A program made the position numbers and the translations under genes. Of a stretch of DNA of 64,000 nt, positions 40,201-52,244 are shown piece by piece (position 1 is the first letter of the stretch; each line of letters begins with the position of its first letter). The notes below the pieces were generated by a model. It made no database searches. It saw only the letters and a program-made list of their open reading frames with translations, and was not told the DNA's origin. The DNA is from Aphrocallistes beatrix (lineage: Eukaryota > Porifera > Hexactinellida > Sceptrulophora > Aphrocallistidae), in assembly GCA_963281255.1 (NCBI GenBank), contig OY725495.1:372001-436000 (forward strand), in the 5' to 3' direction.

Positions 40201-40760
40201 TATCAGTTGCCAAAGATTTGAGTAATAAAATTTCTCGAATTGATTCTGACGAAGATTCTAATTTCAGTTTGGGTTATCAAAGCCCAAAATTTATGAGGAA
40301 CATTACTATGGCGAAAAGTCCGATAATAAATTCCTTAAATCGATTAGCTTGTAGCCCAATGGCAAGGTCCTCTCCAGAAAATGAAAATGCCAAAATAAGT
40401 TTTACCTCACCGCGTGTTTCAACAATGGAATCTTATAATAGCGAAATGACAATCTGCTCTTCCCTCAACATTATCGATTATGCAGATATGAGTATCGATG
40501 AAAGTCTGTATAAAGAGAAGCACTTTTCTCCATCACTCACCTCTCCAATTCCTTCCAACCACATCAAGCGTCGCTCTAACGGGTTTAAGTCGAAGAAAAT
40601 AAAACTTTCTGTCGGGGGAATATACAATAAACGAAACAAAGATTCGAAAACGAAATCTTTACGCATTTTATCTCCGACAAAAAGTAACGAAGTTAACCAA
40701 ATTCCGAAACCACAAGGCAAGACAAGATCTATGCGCAAAAGATATCCCCAAGTCAGCTAG
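37245..40760 (+). CDS. RING-finger protein with BARD1-like N-terminus and nine tandem repeats
   Basis: Single-exon 1171-aa protein. Its C3HC4 RING is complete: C24, C27, C40, H42, C45, C48, C62, C65. The following IWLNQSQTNRQLKGLLQH and IRSLLG resemble the segment after the BARD1 RING, which packs on BRCA1, so a ubiquitin ligase or ligase partner role is likely. The rest is predicted disordered and Ser/Asn/Thr/Gln-rich. Residues 313-645 are nine near-identical 37-residue units (PPIIPLTQRQTP and NFHNSLIQDSN in each). The tail is basic (KRRSNGFKSKKIKLSVGG; RSMRKRYPQ), suggesting nuclear location, with many Ser-Pro sites. There are no ankyrin or BRCT domains, so this is not a full BARD1; other RING families remain possible. 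An in-frame ATG context and no obvious upstream exon support the start. Confidence 0.75.
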   Translation: MPADLPPFNNLRKALTDLEQCLTCAYCSRIYTNPFTLTTCGHTFCEQCVLIFVSGVKAQSLCPLCNIPIWLNQSQTNRQLKGLLQHYHQIRSLLGIQEPINVIPIYLKPKPDPKQRKGRKKSGKLFSNQSRDTLESPQSVTDHSKVQTDDSTLREDTRSLTSQRETNNVNPVCDVIPSERSSIIDSKDGQEVTINEANSNSHLVESISPLTNANIKLCDDVMPTDSVIQEVIDNSDKLTSTPANGDSVRRAQFQPYSKYEMLPRSINFFQLIDNEDSSLSSENIGKQKHCIEQNNTSPIVSHPSVQSPVHQQTVTPPIIPLTQRQTPINFHNSLIQDSNINTQSPDIQRTDMPPIIPLTQRQTPTNFHNSLIQDSNINTQSSDIQRTDMPPIIPLTQRQTPTNFHNSLIQDSNINTQSSDIQRTDMPPIIPLTQRQTPTNFHNSLIQDSNINTQSSDIQRTDMPPIIPLTQRQTPTNFHNSLIQDSNINTQSSDIQRTDMPPIIPLTQRQTPTNFHNSLIQDSNINTQSSDIQRTDMPPIIPLTQRQTPTNFHNSLIQDSNINTQSPDIQRTDRPPIIPLTQRQTPTNFHNSLIQDSNINTQSSDIQRTDMPPIIPLTQRQTPTNFHNSLIQDSNINTQSSDIQLDTLTPGEIQETVDRNSQSSDDSVIIESVQLASNSAIINEVTPNTVIKNEIISPYTKLEPETHTRSPCTKTYDSPQGSNTNTHSTYMCASQPLPYEHILQVQKNLCHIPQIQLFNPILRFPPYNPTAQFLQIQTRTNSAVYYYPQQVPVRPKAKFVSNVNCPFRPNLPENYAAIPNSNSGIRSTNRFNFQDNSASHQIIEPKIPTHFDINATPEKIDSEFAQRQLTQHNLEVEQKPLDQIHNSVESILSSPAPDSPQNVDEQADINESENELSILCNGKSPINDSIGDNISPELRENDEDSETIQNDIEPSRNSISDSFLRKYSLQLSPCPYSQNIQMNEVLSVAKDLSNKISRIDSDEDSNFSLGYQSPKFMRNITMAKSPIINSLNRLACSPMARSSPENENAKISFTSPRVSTMESYNSEMTICSSLNIIDYADMSIDESLYKEKHFSPSLTSPIPSNHIKRRSNGFKSKKIKLSVGGIYNKRNKDSKTKSLRILSPTKSNEVNQIPKPQGKTRSMRKRYPQVS
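38181..39179 (+). repeat. Nine tandem 111-bp coding repeats
   Basis: Nine head-to-tail units of exactly 111 bp (37 codons) inside the RING gene. Units differ at only a few bases (cct/cca in Pro codons, Ser/Pro at one site, one Met to Arg, Ile to Thr in unit 1). Unit length is a multiple of three, so copy-number change keeps the frame. Confidence 0.95.
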
Positions 40761-41074
40761 CATGGTAACTTTAGATTCTATATCTTTGTTTGCTTATCTA
40801 GAGATTTTCCTCTCTTCAAATCAGATCTAATACTCCATTTATAGTAATCTTTTCTTGATTCTAAATAAACGAAATTTCTCTGATTCTTATTATTACGTAT
40901 ACGCGAACCATAAATAGAGATTTGAAACGCCTCCAATTTGCTTTATCAACCAGATTTGATCACTGCATAGGATAATCGGCGGTTGATATAGAATTAAATC
41001 CTAATATTATTTACAGAACTAATGACTAACTCATCATTTGTCTTAGCCTTTTAGATCTAATACGAACCTCTTTC
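40761..41074. other. Short intergenic spacer RING gene to WDFY3
   Basis: 314 bp between two same-strand genes. An aataaa at 40863-40868, about 100 bp past the RING-gene stop, could serve as its polyadenylation signal. No other feature seen. Confidence 0.45.
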
Positions 41075-44000
41075 ATGGCAAGTTTTATAAAAAGTATCAT
41101 TAAACCTCGCCGTTCCTCCAACCTCGCTGACACGCTCCCTTCCTTCAAATCGCCTGACGATTTAGGCCTCCAACTCCTGCGTAAGATATACAGGGACTAC
41201 TGCTGTCTATTGGATGAAACAGAAAAGGAAACAGAACTCAAGAAGCTATGTCCTCTTTTCGTCCGAGTCTTCTCTCTACCTTCTTCGCATTCTGTCATTC
41301 ATACGCAAAATGCAGTTTATGATAGGCTGGGTGATGTCAGTGGATTCGCAAAACATGTAGCGCAGTACCTAACTCAACAGGTATGCACAAAATCTAGTGT
41401 ATGTAGTGTACGTATGAGGAGAAATTCAAATGACTGAACTTTTAACCAGGATTTTCAGTTTATCGTAACGAATTTTACTCATTATGATTGTGTATACTGT
41501 TTTTTAGGTTAAATTTAGATTGGGAGCTGACGGCTGGCAAGCACTCAATTGTGCAGAAGAGTACTCCAAGACTGTTCTAGGTAGTGAGCCCTTTTCTCCT
41601 TCCTGGCAGCAAGATTGCTCTGCTTTGGTGGACTATCTTGTCACCAAAGAAGGGATGAATCTACTCGAAACTTTACATCTACTGATTTTGTCCGGTAATA
41701 ACATAATACAAGCGATGTCGTCCGTTTTAATTTGCACAACACTACTCAAAATAGCTGACACATTCTACTCACTTCCTCCTGTAACCTTCTTCTCGGAGAA
41801 TCCCAAAGAAAATGAGACTGATGAATCTAATGGAGCTAGTGAGGAAATTGTTTCATCTGATCAACCGAAAATAAGCCGTCAAGAGCGTAGAGATCGTCTC
41901 TGCCAAAGTTTAAAAGAAATATTTATGGTCCTATTCTCTAACAAAATCTCATTAAATGAGTTATTAGTACAGGACCAGTTGAGTCGACTTTTCGGCAGCG
42001 TAACTACACTATGTCCTGATTACAATATCTGTTGGCAGAAGCTATCGAAGCAAGCTTTGGCTTGTATATCTGCGCATTGTATGGCAACGGAGTTAATTGT
42101 TTATGTTCATGAAAAACGCCTTATCGCCTTATACTTACATAACTTAAAACATCCTGATATGTCTCCATCCAAAATAGTTGAAATGTTTATGAATCTTTTC
42201 AATTTACTTCGCGATTCAACTCGAATTGGCAATTCTGTTCTAGAAGACTTTCGTTTAGCACAAGGATACAAATTTATCTCAGATTTTGCTTTAAATTTGG
42301 AAGCGCGAATGTCAACTGACCCGATTTGTCTCGAAGCAGTTAAAGATATGTTATTTTTAATTTCATCACTCACATATTGCGGTTTTACAGATTTGTGTCC
42401 CTACCCGATTGCTGATGACGATCCATGGCAGAATGATTCATTTGAAATACCGACTCCAAGTAAAGTTGGATTATCTGTCAAAAACATCACAGCTTTTTCG
42501 TCTCTGCGTTACATTTTCTTGAATTGTGAAACAGAACAATTGAGTTTACTTATTCTTGAAACGATCCTTGGTATATTTCGCACTGACAATTCAAATTATT
42601 TTATCGTGAGGGAGGAAAAAGCTTTATGCTTATTTATTGAAATCTGCGAGCAAAAGTCAGATTTGGTTCAGAAGAAACTTTTCCTGATGATTGAATTTCT
42701 TGTCAGTCAATTCAATTACGTTCCCAATTCGGAACTATTTAGCATTTGTCTTCTGTTAAGGAACAATAATGTTGGGCTGCTTGTCAATTGTTTGGAGCTA
42801 CTAATCAAGCTATGCACATACAATCAGAGAATGCAAGATGTATACAGATTCGTCGGTATTCTGAATGGATTTCGAGAGGCACTGAAGCAACACGTGGAAG
42901 AATTAGTGCGTGAGTATGAATCAGAAGATGAAGACCCCATTCTCCTTCCAATGGAGGAGGAGAACATTACTTCGGATAAAGAGCAGTATTTATTCCTTCT
43001 ATTCGAATTGCTGCGTGTATCATTTGAAAATAATAATGAAAACGGGAAGGTATTTCGTTCTATGGGAGGTTCAAGAGCACTCATCGATCTACTCTCGTAC
43101 CCATCTACAAGGCGACAATCTCTCAAAGTTTTACAGATGCTGATACTGCTAGAAGGGGGGCAGGATGAGTTAGGGGGACTTTTAACGCTCATCAGCATGG
43201 CAATCCCTCAGGCCATTTTTATCAAGATAGATATTCTCCGCTCTCTCATTCGCCTATTCTCTCTTCAACCAGGTGTCAAAGAGACTTTCAGAGTCAATGG
43301 TGGATTCTTACACATAATGAGCGTACTCACTCTTTTAGACGGATGTTTAGCTCTTCCTCGACGCCCTCAATGGGTTCACACTGACCGAAAGGATGTCTTA
43401 AACTTAGTCCGTGTAATTTTTCAAACTTTTGCTACTGCCATGGCTGATGAACCAGCCAACAAATTCACTTTTATGGATCAGATAGGGTTCGTTTCTCTCG
43501 CAGATACTCTGTCTCTATTGGGCTGCTTTTCGATTGAACACAGCACACTTCAACTTATGAGGGTTGATTTTCGGACCTCATTCGCAGAATGTTCAGAAGA
43601 TTTTGAGATCCCTCGCATGGATAGTTTTAGCTCATACGATGCGTTCACATCTGAATTCACTATCATTCCCCCGCCTAAAAGACCACTACCAGATGAATCC
43701 AACATCCTCGCTTGCGCTGAATGTTTTCAGCATTTAAGAGATTTCGCTCTTGACATCATCGAATCTAAAACTGATTCTCTTTTATTGAGCGATTATAAAA
43801 AACGATTTGAAGGTTTGCTCAATCTAAGTGATAGGACCATTATATATCCCGGCGCACTTATCTCTATTATAAAGCTTCTACCATGCATCCCCGTGAGAGA
43901 CTCGATCCCTACTCCTGAACATAATATACTGCCTTCCTATTTAGTATGCAAAGATATTCCAGTGCAGACTCTTAATGATCTTTCTTTCGATGCAAGTTGG

Positions 44001-47000
44001 TCGCTCTTTTTACAGTCAGCTGCTATTCAAGAAGTTTACTGTTTGATGAATTCCCAAACGAACCAACAAATTATGTGTGATGCAGGACTTGCAAGTACTC
44101 TTTTGAAGTATTGCGCCTCTGCTATGGCTGAAGAGATGCATCCATTACACGCTCCAACTCTAAGAAGTTTTGAAAAAATTGCAGGACACCAACTTAGCAT
44201 AGTAGATCTTAGAGCATTTTTAAGATTAGGTAACCCACTGCGTTGTAGAGGACATGACGTGTTCACTGGAATACCGAGTGATAGAACCACGCTATTCAAA
44301 CAACAGTTCAAATCTCTTGGTGAAGATGGTTTACTGGAATCACCAGGGATTAATCCTAGCGAGATCCCCTCTGTTCTGTCCGACTTTGATCCACCTGCCA
44401 CGCACCAAGGGGGGCCCATACCTCTCAATCGGATGCAGTCTCTAGTTTCCATATCAACACCTCGAGATGCTGGATTCAGGAAACTCGACTGTTCCATTCC
44501 CTTCATTGAGTTTGATTTAAGTTTTGACGGTTTTGCTGGGATATTTATTCCCTCTATTTTCCCACAAAATGGGCCTTCGAACTCACCCAACACCGCCAAC
44601 CAACAGCCCTTAATCGGTGGTACTGGTACGACTGAAAGAATGTTCCCCAGTGCTAACGGGTTTACATTTTGTTGTTGGCTACAAATGATCAATTCAGAAG
44701 ATGTTATAAAGCTCTTCACTCTCATCCGCTCTTTTATTACAGGTGACAAAAAGCAAGATTTGATTTGTTTCCAAATGGAATTTGACTGCGGGAATAAAAC
44801 CTTGTTTGTTTCTACGAAAGAAATTTTGATTGATCGCACGCAAACACTACGTCGACAAATTGGAAAGTCTAATTCGAAAGGCAACGAGGCTAATTTCCAA
44901 TTAGATAGTTATTTAGAACCAGGAAACTGGTATTATATCGCAGTTTCATTACAACGAACGAAAATGGGAACAAAACAAGCGAACTTATTACTTTACATAG
45001 ACGGAATTTGCATCCAATCACAGAAAATCCAATACTTCCTTCAAGCTAGCCCTATCTCTCTCCCGCATGGCTCTAGTCCTCAGACCAATATTCACCAGGA
45101 CAATGTCAGTGGTTATATAGGCACGCATTTTCTTCAGCGACGCAGTTCGAAGTTGATTTTCAGGCTGGGAAGTGTATTTCTATTCGATGAACCCTTGAAT
45201 CAAGATCAGATCACGAAGATGTTCTACGTTAATCAACCTTACTGTGGGAACTATCAGTGCATAATTCCACGAAACTCGTGTAAGAAGAACCCCAATCCTC
45301 TCGACACCTCTCTAAACATTCACTCAAATGCCGACCGAATTTTCGACCCTATTGTACCAGAGGATCGGATTGTATTTGGCTTCCACCCTTCCATATTTAG
45401 GGATTCCACCATGGTTAATCTATCTCAGTTTTATTTAAAAACAGATATAAATTACTTATCCGTCGAATTAGGCCTCAAGCAAACCGATCAAGCTACTCCT
45501 GTTTGCATGATTCCTAACATTTCACAGCACCTTATCGGTCCATCACGTTGTGTTGGCGGCGTAGTAATAGGTTATAAAGGTGTACGGATTTTTCAACCTC
45601 GATTAATTTCTTCTCTGCTGCCCAGCTTAGGGGGTACCTCAGTTCTCTTAGGTCTGGTCGCAATGTCTAATACTACAGAACTACTCTATGCAGCTGTGAA
45701 AATAATGATGTACACACTGACACGCAATCGAGATTTAGAACGAGAAATGGATCAGTCAGGCGGTTATCAAATCCTGGGAATGCTCTACAAATCAAAAGTC
45801 CATCTCTTGACTAGTCACATCCTACACATGACCTATGGGCTCGTGGGCTCAATTGAGACGGAGCAGGGTCCCCTCAATCAGATTAGTCTCACTGCTTTTC
45901 AAGAACTTCTTGGCAACATTAGCATTTGGTCGCAATGTTCAGAGGATGTACAGAAATCTCTTTTCTTACATTTATATGAGGTGATTAGGTCTGATACTAT
46001 CGCGGTCGAACGCTTGTTAAATCGTATGCGAACTATTAAATTAGTGTTTTCATTGTTACAGAGACTCTTATGTCAAAAGCTTTCGGCCCCCACAATAAAA
46101 TCTGTCCTACAGTTATTAGGAGTAATTCTCCTGACAAAACCTAATTCTGATGATATTAAGACATTTGGACTCTTCATCTCAAATTTACTCACCGCTTCGG
46201 ATTCACAAGTTGATGAGAATAGAGAGGTGCCAAACTTAGATGAAATGGAAACGAATAAAGAATTAAATGATTCCTTTTCAGTGTTTGGTCATCAATTTAC
46301 ACGACAATTTTCACTTCCAGATGAAACAAAGTCTCAAGACAGTCCAACCTGGGGAAACCAAGGTCCTAGTCTGATGCGGCGTATTCGTATCCGCGATATG
46401 TTACTTGACCTGCTATGCTCTCTCTTACAGCAAAGTGACACTAAAGCAAATCTAGCTTGTGGGGAGCTTATATTTAAGAGCTTAGGATTCAACTGGGTGT
46501 TCTTATTTTTCCAGAAATACATCCATCATACTACTGTGCTCCGTGCGCTTAAACTTCTCCAATTACTATTACTGAACAAAACACTTTATCAACATTTTTT
46601 CAGTGGTCACCAAGGTGGTGAGTTGTTGAAAGATGCTGCAATAGTACCTATTACAAACACTTTTGAGTTAGTTGAATTAAAAACTCCCACTCTCTCTCCT
46701 AAATTCGCTCAATCTTCAAATTCGACTTGGTTCACCGAAGCACATTCGGTTGATATGCCTGGTTTTAACATCCTTCAAATGCTACTCATAGAATTTATAG
46801 ACTTTAATCAAATATATTTCGTTCTCCTCTCCCTCCTTCTCAATCGAAATAAAATCCAAATTACTACCCTAACTGAATTTAATTTGGAGAAATTAGATCT
46901 TGTATTTGGTGTGGAAAATGCGAGTGATGTTGATGTTATTAACAAAGAAGCTTCTTTTGTGATTCTATCATTGTGTCGTATATTATTACATGTCGATGCA

Positions 47001-50000
47001 CAGATCAATCGAAGAAACACACATGCCCATACAATCATTAAGTTCTTACAAAATCTATATAACCGTGTACCTAACTTTGCAAAACTATGCTGTGAGCAAT
47101 ATTTCATTCAGCATTTGGTAGCTTTACTCTTTCCTTTAAATATCCAAAAGCAAGCTGAAGATTCACATCCTGGGTCAGTTGATGCACAGGAGAGTACAAA
47201 AGAGCGCCTAATCGAAAATGAATTTGTGCATGTTACTTCTGATAAGACTGCTACCACTCCAATTCTAGATAATGATTTTAATCCTAATTTGATGACGTCA
47301 AACCCTAATCTTTTGCCAATCTTAAAATTTTTAGAGATCATTATTTTTGATAGTTTTAAAGAACCGATCCATAAGTCTTCCGGGGCGACTATCCTCGATT
47401 TTGTGCTTGAAGGCACACCCAATGTACCACAGGTACTAGCTGTACAATTTCAGACAAGTATCCTATCTCGGCTAATGGATTACATACTCATGTCAGAAGT
47501 AATAGTCTATGAAAAGGATGTGTTGAATAATGATTTCGCTAATACTGTTGATAATATCGGCTATCTTGCTAACAAATTAGCAGACAAACTCTGGTACAAG
47601 CAATTCTCAATTCCATCGGACCAGATTTACAGCTTTCTAGTACAAGTAATTGAACAGTCAAAGAAGAACAAGTCAGTTAACATCACACAGGTATACACAG
47701 CACTAGATCGCGTCATTCTCTACCAACTCTCTCGGCCGATGTTTGATGAAACGGATAGGAAAAAAATGCTCGAAAGTCTTTGCTTACTTAATAGCCAAAC
47801 TGCCATTATATTATCTGGTGACAATAATACAGGCGAGTTTTACTTATGTCTGATACAATGCCTCCTTGAACTAGTTTTATCGAAAGAATACGATGAAACA
47901 CACTCTCAAGATATTTTCAATGCTTCTTACTTGAAGCCGGCTGAGTGCCAATCTTTGGTCCAGGTTAAAGAAGCCGTTGAACGAATTTGGAATAAATTGC
48001 TTGAAAATAAACGCATGGTATTAGAAGATATATTTGCCTGCCAACTCCCTATCATGACCAAATATTCCCTTCAACCTCAAGCCTATTCTTCTGGTCAGAT
48101 CAGTATGCCTTCACCTCAAAAGGCAAAGTTGTTGGATTTTAGATCTCTACTTTCGGAGGCCTCCAAAGCTGCTTGGGAGGAATACTGTCAGAGAGAGTGT
48201 AACAGAAAACCAGAAGCATTTTCCTCCAGGAAGAGCACTAAACAAAAGAAAAACATGACATTTTTCTCGATTATTAAAAAAACGGTTGTGTTAAGTAACC
48301 AAGTCAATGAGGACCTCTTTTTGGAATCAAGTAGGGCTAGAATCTTAGAATGGTCTCAAGCAAAAGTCACTCAACTCATTGAACTGCAACAAATGTATGA
48401 AATAAAGTTTCAGAAGAATTTCGAATATCGGCTTGATCATGCTCTGTGCATTTGGAAACCGATAAACGAAGAGCTTACAAGGGAACGTGGTCTGTGGGGG
48501 CCAGAAGAACCAAACCCATTACAGAAATGGACTCAAGATTGTTTGGAGGGTCCCAGCCGCCAACGCAAGAGGTTAAGGGTAAATAAAGGATTTTATCAGG
48601 CATATGAGTTTGTACCTGAAGGTGAAAATAGGGAATTGAAAGTTCGTTCACGTCGGCCTGTTAGCTATGACAGTATGATAATGCACCATATTGCTAACTG
48701 TCTGGGCACTGAGGCGGGGAATCTTTTATCACTCAGTGCAGATGCTCATGCCTTTGGATATACGACTGGAGAGACCTTTTCTACCAGTTCAAACGTTCTC
48801 ACTGATACAAAAGGGAGCGAACTTGAACGTTCTCAGCAGTTCAAACCACGCGCAATGACTTATATGAATTTCAGTTTTCTAGGAGAGGGGAAGGAACATA
48901 AAGGCCCTAAGGCTTTAGACCCTGACAATCCTCTCAATCTCACCATCCGTAAAATGCTAGATCCAGCCGATACTGGCTCTTTTCAATACATCTATCCTTG
49001 TGCTCGTTTATTGGGCCTTGACACAGCACCTGGCATACTATACCTTGGTAGGGTGAACATGTACATTCTTGATGGGTATGCCATATCTAAAGATGGCGAT
49101 CTTGTCGATCTTAAGGATGCTCGTGCGGATTCGTTTGTTATAGTGACATATGAGGAAACCGGTATGATGTCGAGTAAAAAAATGTTTGGAGACATACAAG
49201 TTCACTGTACTAAGATAGCGTATGAGGATGTGCGAGAGATATTGAAGAGACGTTTCATGCTCCGTGAAAATTCAATGGAATTATTCTGTGCTGACGGAAA
49301 TAATCATTTCGTAGTTCTAGTACAGAGTTCTTTAAATAAAATTATCGATAAGATTAAGGAGCAGGCAAAAGCGATGACTGATAAGGGCGAGGAATCAGTT
49401 GTTGGCATTTCGAAGGACGAGAGTGCTGCTAGCGAAGGCTTTTCTCTCGGCCTGTTCTCTGTTAGTAGCGAAAAAAACATTACAAATCTTTGGGAGAAAG
49501 GTACGATCTCAAATTTTCAATACCTCATGTACTTGAATACTCTTGCTGGTCGCTCTTACAACGACCTGATGCAATATCCAGTTTACCCGTGGATTCTAGC
49601 TGACTATGACAGTGAAGAGTTAGACCTAAACGATCCTAAAACTTTCCGAGATTTTTCTAAACCTATGGGTGCCCTTTCTTCACGTCGCTTAGAGGGCTAT
49701 ATCTCGCGTAGGAGTGATTATGAGGACCCAACTGGAGATAATATTGATTCTTTCCTCTACGGGACACCGTTTTCCAGTTCGATGATTGTTGCTGCATATT
49801 TAGTTCGTATGGAGCCTTTCGCACAACACTTTTTGAAGCTTCAGGGAGGTCACTTCGATTTGGCTGATCGAATGTTTAATTCAATTAAAGAAGCTTGGTG
49901 GAGTGCATCTCAAATGAATATGCCTGACGTGAAAGAGTTAATCCCAGAGTTTTTCTATCTTCCAGATTTCCTCGTAAATCATAACTATTTTAAGTTGGGT

Positions 50001-51953
50001 CGTAAACAAAATGGAATTCCATTGAATGATGTCATTCTCCCACCTTGGGCCAAAGGAGACCCTCATGAGTTCATTCGTCTGCACCGCGAAGCTTTGGAAT
50101 CGGAATATGTCAGCATGCATCTCCACGAATGGATTGATTTGATATTCGGTTATAAGCAAAGAGGAAAACCCGCCGAAGAAGCCTTCAATGTTTTTCATCC
50201 ATGGTTCTATGAGGGTAATATTAACATAGAGCAAGTTACTGATCCAATTCGACGCAATCTCGTGATTGGATTCATTAAAAATTATGGTCAGATGCCACGA
50301 CAGCTTTTTAAGAAGCCACATAAACCACGTCGACACATCACGCTTCCACTTTCCCCAAATTTGGTTCATAGCCCGGTGAGTTTACAAACATCTATTGGAG
50401 TCAGCACTGAAGTTCAGACTCAACTTGACCAACCGAATACCGTCTTCTATCATGACTTTACAAATTTTCAACCTCCGGTCCAACCTTCCAAAGAGCTACG
50501 AGGCCCTGTTGGTCAGATAATATCCTTAGAGAAGAGTGTTATTGCCTATGAACGCGGACATGTAATCCTACCACCCAATTTCAACCATGTACTCTCATTC
50601 AATTCATATGACCATTCATTACGTCTCTTTTCTACAGATCAAGATCGCTTGCTTGCCGTTTTCGAAGATTTACAGTTGGGAAAAATCAATGCTGTAGCTA
50701 GTGCAGATGGAAAACGCATTTTCACAGCTGGGGACAGTTCTGTTATCCACGTTTGGGAGATTAAACAGTATGCATTCAGAGGCAAACCGTCTTTAGTTAA
50801 GAAATCTATCCTCTCAGGTCACATTGCACCAATCACATGTTTAACCGCATCAGCATCATACGCGATTCTCCTCTCTGGGAGTGAAGATTGTAGCGTTATC
50901 ATGTGGGACCTTAACCATTTAGAGTTTATTCGGCAGTTTCGAGCTCATCCTTCACCTATTGCCGCGATAGCAATTAACTCTTTAACTGGTGATATCGTCA
51001 CCACCTCTGGACAGAAATTGTTCTATTGGACAGTTAATGGAGAGTTGTTAGTTCAAGGAAATCATTTCATGAAACTTGGTCATAGAATTAACTTGATAGT
51101 GACAACAGAATTCTGTGAGTGGGACCCGCATAATGTGATCATCACAGGCTCCACCGATGGTGTTGTCCGAATTTGGGGAATTGATTATACTCTAAAACCT
51201 TCTTCTCGCAAAAAACTAAAACATCTGTCTAACTCAACTAAGAATAAGAAAAGAACAAGATCGTCACCCGTAGAACAGAAGTCTTCTCCTGAAATACAAA
51301 TTCCTGAATTGGATGAAGAAAACATTTCTGATGTAATTGAACCCTCTTTCGTGCATCCAGAGGACCCAGAATCAGACAAAGTGGCCACCAACGAATCTCT
51401 AGATGAAATTCAAATAGAGCCCCTTTCAACGTCCCCCTCACCACCTCCTGAGTCTAGCTCTCCAAAAAAGGATACAAAATCAGGGCGAGAAAGAGTGACG
51501 GCTTTCTCTGAGAATGAATTTACCTGGCAAAGAACGTTTGTGGAACGCGGTACCCGTCTAACCTTACACACTAGCATACATCGGGCTGATAATCCTGAGC
51601 CAGCTGCCATAACTGCACTCACAATCAGTAAGGATTATAAGAAGTTGTTCGTTGGGGACGCCAATGGTCGTGTTTGGCAGTGGACTGTCCCTGAAACAAC
51701 GGGCGGGCGGACAGATCGATGGGTGAATACGAGAAAATACGACGGCTGTAGTGAGTGTAAGAGCAAGTTCACAGTTACAGATAGAAAGCACCACTGTCGT
51801 CAATGCGGGAACATTTTCTGTTCTCGTTGTTCCAAATATAGTACAGAAATTCCAGAAATGCGAATTTACAAACCAGTCCGTGTTTGCTTGAATTGCTACC
51901 GATCAGTGACAAACCAGTCTGGAGATATAAGTGAGGATGTTTTGTCAAATTAA
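41075..51953 (+). CDS. WDFY3: WDFY3 / ALFY (BEACH-WD40-FYVE selective autophagy scaffold)
   Basis: Very large scaffold linking ubiquitinated aggregates and PI3P membranes to autophagy machinery (blue cheese in Drosophila). CDS join 41075-41380, 41508-51953; 3583 aa, close to the human length of about 3530. The N-terminal two thirds is armadillo-like helical sequence matching WDFY3 along its length, with a ConA-like domain at about 1100-1345 (FPSANGFTFCCWLQM). PH-like domain about 2588-2720 (YPCARLLGLDTAPGILYLG). BEACH domain about 2759-3036 (NFQYLMYLNTLAGRSYNDLM; LQGGHFDLADRMF). WD40 repeats about 3100-3335 (SGSEDCSVIMWDLN). FYVE finger about 3514-3571 with the R(R/K)HHCR-type motif RKHHCRQCG. 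All but the first 102 codons are in one 10,446-bp exon, whereas vertebrate WDFY3 has dozens of introns. Confidence 0.97.
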
Positions 51954-52244
51954 TCGTTTAACTCCCACTGGTGCTATTGTGTTCGGCACCGTTTTTGGAT
52001 TTGAGAATGCTTGCAATCTATGTTTTCTGTTTTTGTTTGAAAAGTTTTTAGTTATATATAGTATTGTAAATTCACTATACATTCATAACGGTAACTTGGA
52101 ATTTTTAGGGTAGACTCGGTAGAGAATATAGAGAAAGCTTTACTATGTGAAGTTTCGGATAGAAATATAAATTTTTTGTTTCAATTTTCCATTAAGTGTT
52201 GTATTTTGAGTATTTACAAAGCTTACTTAGCATACCAATCACAT

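Noticed and set aside
44036..44884. 282-codon minus-strand open frame
   Set aside because: Entirely antisense to WDFY3 coding sequence; its length follows from codon bias of the sense gene.
52176..52244. Upstream extension of Inturned
   Set aside because: The frame is open but contains no ATG; the first Met is at 52245 and the extra 23 residues do not resemble INTU.
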